A stretch of DNA of 64,000 bases from assembly GCA_029891345.1 (NCBI GenBank), contig CM056993.1, positions 110,162,123-110,226,122 on the forward strand, in the 5' to 3' direction. The position numbers and the translations under genes were made by a program. The notes beneath the pieces were generated by a model. It saw only the letters and a program-made list of their open reading frames with translations, searched no databases and was not told the origin of the DNA. Positions 61,433 through 64,000 of this stretch are shown here, piece after piece (the stretch's first letter is position 1; every line of letters begins with the position of its first letter). Source of the stretch: Dryococelus australis. Its lineage: Eukaryota > Arthropoda > Insecta > Phasmatodea > Phasmatidae.

Positions 61433-64000
61433 CTCAGTTTATTTGGCTCGGTATGATATTAGTAATAACTACATACCTCTTTCATCAAGCCGTATTACAG
61501 AAGTCTCTCATTTCGTGGCCTCTCCAAATGTTCCAAAAAATATTCCAAACAAACAAAAACCTCTGCCTGGTTACCTTTCACGATATCTGCACTTCTTCAA
61601 AAATCAATATTATTCTCCATGTAGTATAAATTGCACAGATTAACTGTAAAACTAATTAACAGTTTTCAAGTGTGTTGGTATAACGTCACAAACTTCATTT
61701 CCGATGCAAAGTAGAATGCTTATTCACTCTGTAGTTTATAAAAATTTAACAAAATACTTTATATGGAAATTTATTTACCATTAATTCTTTCAATAAAAAG
61801 ACAATAAACATAGATATTTAAGCAGAGAATATGTATATGATGATGTAGTTTAACACGTGAACTATTGTATGATAAAATTACTACTAAGCGAAATGATAAG
61901 TGAGATCCAACTTTAAGGGAACTCCTAATATAATGTCCCACTTAGGTTTGGAATAAAGTGGAAAGTTAACAAGAAACGTATATGAAAATGGAATGAGAGA
62001 TACTGAAATGAATGATGCAGACTGACAACAGGTGCACTAAACACACATGAGTTCAGTACAACAACAAAGAGTTAACATGATTAGCGAAACCTTGTAGCAA
62101 AATGCAAATTATTTAAATTTAAACATATAAACCTTAATGTTATCATTGAAAATTATTTACACACGAAACAAAACAATAGTTTAAAAAAAAATCAATATAG
62201 TCACACTCAGATCGATGCAGTCTCTGTTTGCATGATTCATCAAAATCATTAAGTGACAAGAGTTTGTGATTATGATATAAGCACTTTGCTTAACATGTTC
62301 TTTCTTTAGTTTTTTTTTAATTTCGAAGTTTTGAAGAAAAAGATAACACACTATATTTGTCTTCAAGGTAAGAGTAGTTACCACTCGATGCTTTGTTGCA
62401 ATGATCTGATTGGTCACGAGTGTTGCCATTTTTTTGATGGGGAGAGTTTCAGCATTGTCTCAGATAAATCACTTCTTTCAATCATCGTTACACACTGATA
62501 ACATAAATGTTAAACAACAATCAATATTGTGATATCTAACATAGCACAGCAGCGAATCACTTAACAGAGTGATCATAGAACACAATATCTAGCGGGAACA
62601 CATTCTCAACTACAGTTCGTTCATGCACCATTCCACAGTTTTTTTTTTATTTTATAAATCACTCGATGCACACTAAGCTTATTCGTTTGATTATGAGCTC
62701 AATAACATACTTCGCCGTTGTTCCATCATAGTGACATTTAGGGTTGATGATATATGAATTGACTGTCAAATAATTAGATTTCCATATACAACATCTAATG
62801 AGAGTAAATTTAGAAGGCTCCTGCTTCTGCAGGAAACATTTCGTTTCCACTCCCTAAGCAACGTTGTTTACCCTAATTGGGAAAACTGCTATAAAGATGA
62901 TACATAATTAAACAAATAACCATATAACAAGCAAATAATAAATTGATACACAATACAACAAATTATCATACAATACACTGAAAATAGCACAACAATCATA
63001 AAACATTTATTGTAACAAAAACACACCAACAACATAATTAAGATAGAAGAGATAGAATAACGACAGGATTACGAGAGTACAAGACAGATGTGTGTGATAC
63101 TTAGGAGCGTCCAGGAAGACTTGAGCCAGAAGACTTAACATTTGATTGATAACATTTCTCTCAGCATATAAAAGATTCTTCCTTATTTCAAACTTTATTT
63201 TATTAAGACAACAGATTAACAAGCCTAAATACGTTCCAGCGATCTGAAACTGCATAGGATTAGTAAGTGGATTCATAACCAAATTATATGAATCACGAAG
63301 GAGATTTTCTTTCGATTATAGTTCAAGGTAGACGTCTTAATTGATAATTGCTGAACTTAATCAACATACAAGGCTGCATTTTCTTTCTTCAATAGTAAAT
63401 ATACTATGCGATGTTTGTATAAGTTATATCTTAACTTCTCTTTGGCAAATCGAAGCACAAATCAGTGTTGTAATATTTCAGAACGTTAGAGGAGGCAAAG
63501 AATTTTCTTATCATTAATATGTTAGCATTTAAATTTTTAATTAAATTTGTTTGCATTTAAATTGAATGTTGTGTACATATATATGTGAAAACTATGTTAA
63601 ATTAGATCATCCTTGCGTTCAGTTTAACACTTCCAAATCAAAATTATCTTTGGAGTTATGTTTCTTTTGCCTGAGTTACCTATGGGAACATTGAAAAAAA
63701 TTTGAAAGTCAAAAATAATAATCAAGAAGAGGAAATTTTGGAATGTCTGGAATAAATTATTGCTACATGTAAAGGAAAAAAATGTTTGCAGTCTTTCACG
63801 CTGAATGTTAATGTGTTTTCCAGCATTTTGAAGAGATTATTTTCCATCGGCGAGAAGAGCTTGGTAAAATGTTGAGCCGAGAAGTACTGTTGGAGTGATT
63901 CTGCAACTGTGGGAATTTACTCCTGAGGTATCTGCTGGAGTTTTCGTGCCCACGGTGTGATGGCCACTATGCTGGATGGACTTCGTTTGGACATATTCTG
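61433..64000. other. AT-rich sequence, nothing recognised
   Basis: No ORF with a domain. Near 63850-64000 the minus strand reads protein-like for about 25 codons from an ATG at 63993 before a stop; this was not assignable. Confidence 0.35.

Noticed and set aside
1-64000. CRISPR arrays, operons, prophage or bacterial systems
   Set aside because: Split exons, LINE, Gypsy, Tc1 and satellite DNA show an animal genome; no spaced short repeats or bacterial gene clusters are present.

Overview
This is a window of animal nuclear DNA. It is repeat-rich and AT-rich, and its genes are interrupted by long introns. The mix of transposons (Ty3/Gypsy elements with an insect-type TGGTGTCAGAAGTGG primer site, a Jockey/CR1-like LINE, a Tc1 DD34E transposon) suggests an arthropod, probably an insect with a large genome. 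That is an inference; nothing in the sequence fixes the species. No bacterial operons, CRISPR arrays, rRNA or tRNA genes were seen.

The main host gene is on the minus strand: a TBRG1-like (transforming growth factor beta regulator 1 / NIAM family) gene. Six coding exons lie at 33449-33351, 28286-28175, 24223-24098, 22405-22263, 17100-16955 and 3738-3507. All junctions are GT-AG and all phases match, so they join into 858 nt (286 codons) that open with an ATG after in-frame stops, run through a coiled-coil segment and a Lys-rich linker, and end in adjacent FYRN and FYRC domains. The last exon, with the stop codon, was not found. The introns span about 30 kb and are largely filled with repeats.

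Layout from low to high coordinates. 1-2570: non-coding. 2571-3455: long purine-rich repeat just downstream of the FYRC exon. 5480-9600: a diverged ~285-bp tandem satellite, split by a Tc1 copy (6233-7434) and by a short minisatellite (~8255-8425). 9999-14597: Gypsy element 1, plus strand, with a full 5' LTR, degraded gag-pro-RT-RNaseH and only a stub of 3' LTR; many of its lesions look like G-to-A changes. 17190-17921: an internally deleted DNA transposon with long inverted ends. 28.5-33.2 kb: a nearly full-length LINE inside TBRG1 intron 1. 34747-37672: a short non-autonomous LTR element. 37.85-41.5 kb: several copies of an unnamed repeat whose head carries a hairpin preserved by paired base changes. 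45.6-48.6 kb: gag-protease part of Gypsy element 3. 51.0-51.5 kb: integrase fragment of another Gypsy element. 54.0-59.4 kb: Gypsy element 2, minus strand, gag to integrase, decayed. Isolated exon-like segments on the minus strand at 4791-4912, 42246-42713 and 61316-61432 could not be assigned.

The transposons are mostly dead passengers and do not form a pathway with the host gene. Their main visible effect is to lengthen the TBRG1 introns and its 5' flank. The most useful observations are the reconstructed TBRG1 gene, the G-to-A pattern in Gypsy element 1, and the hairpin-bearing repeat family.
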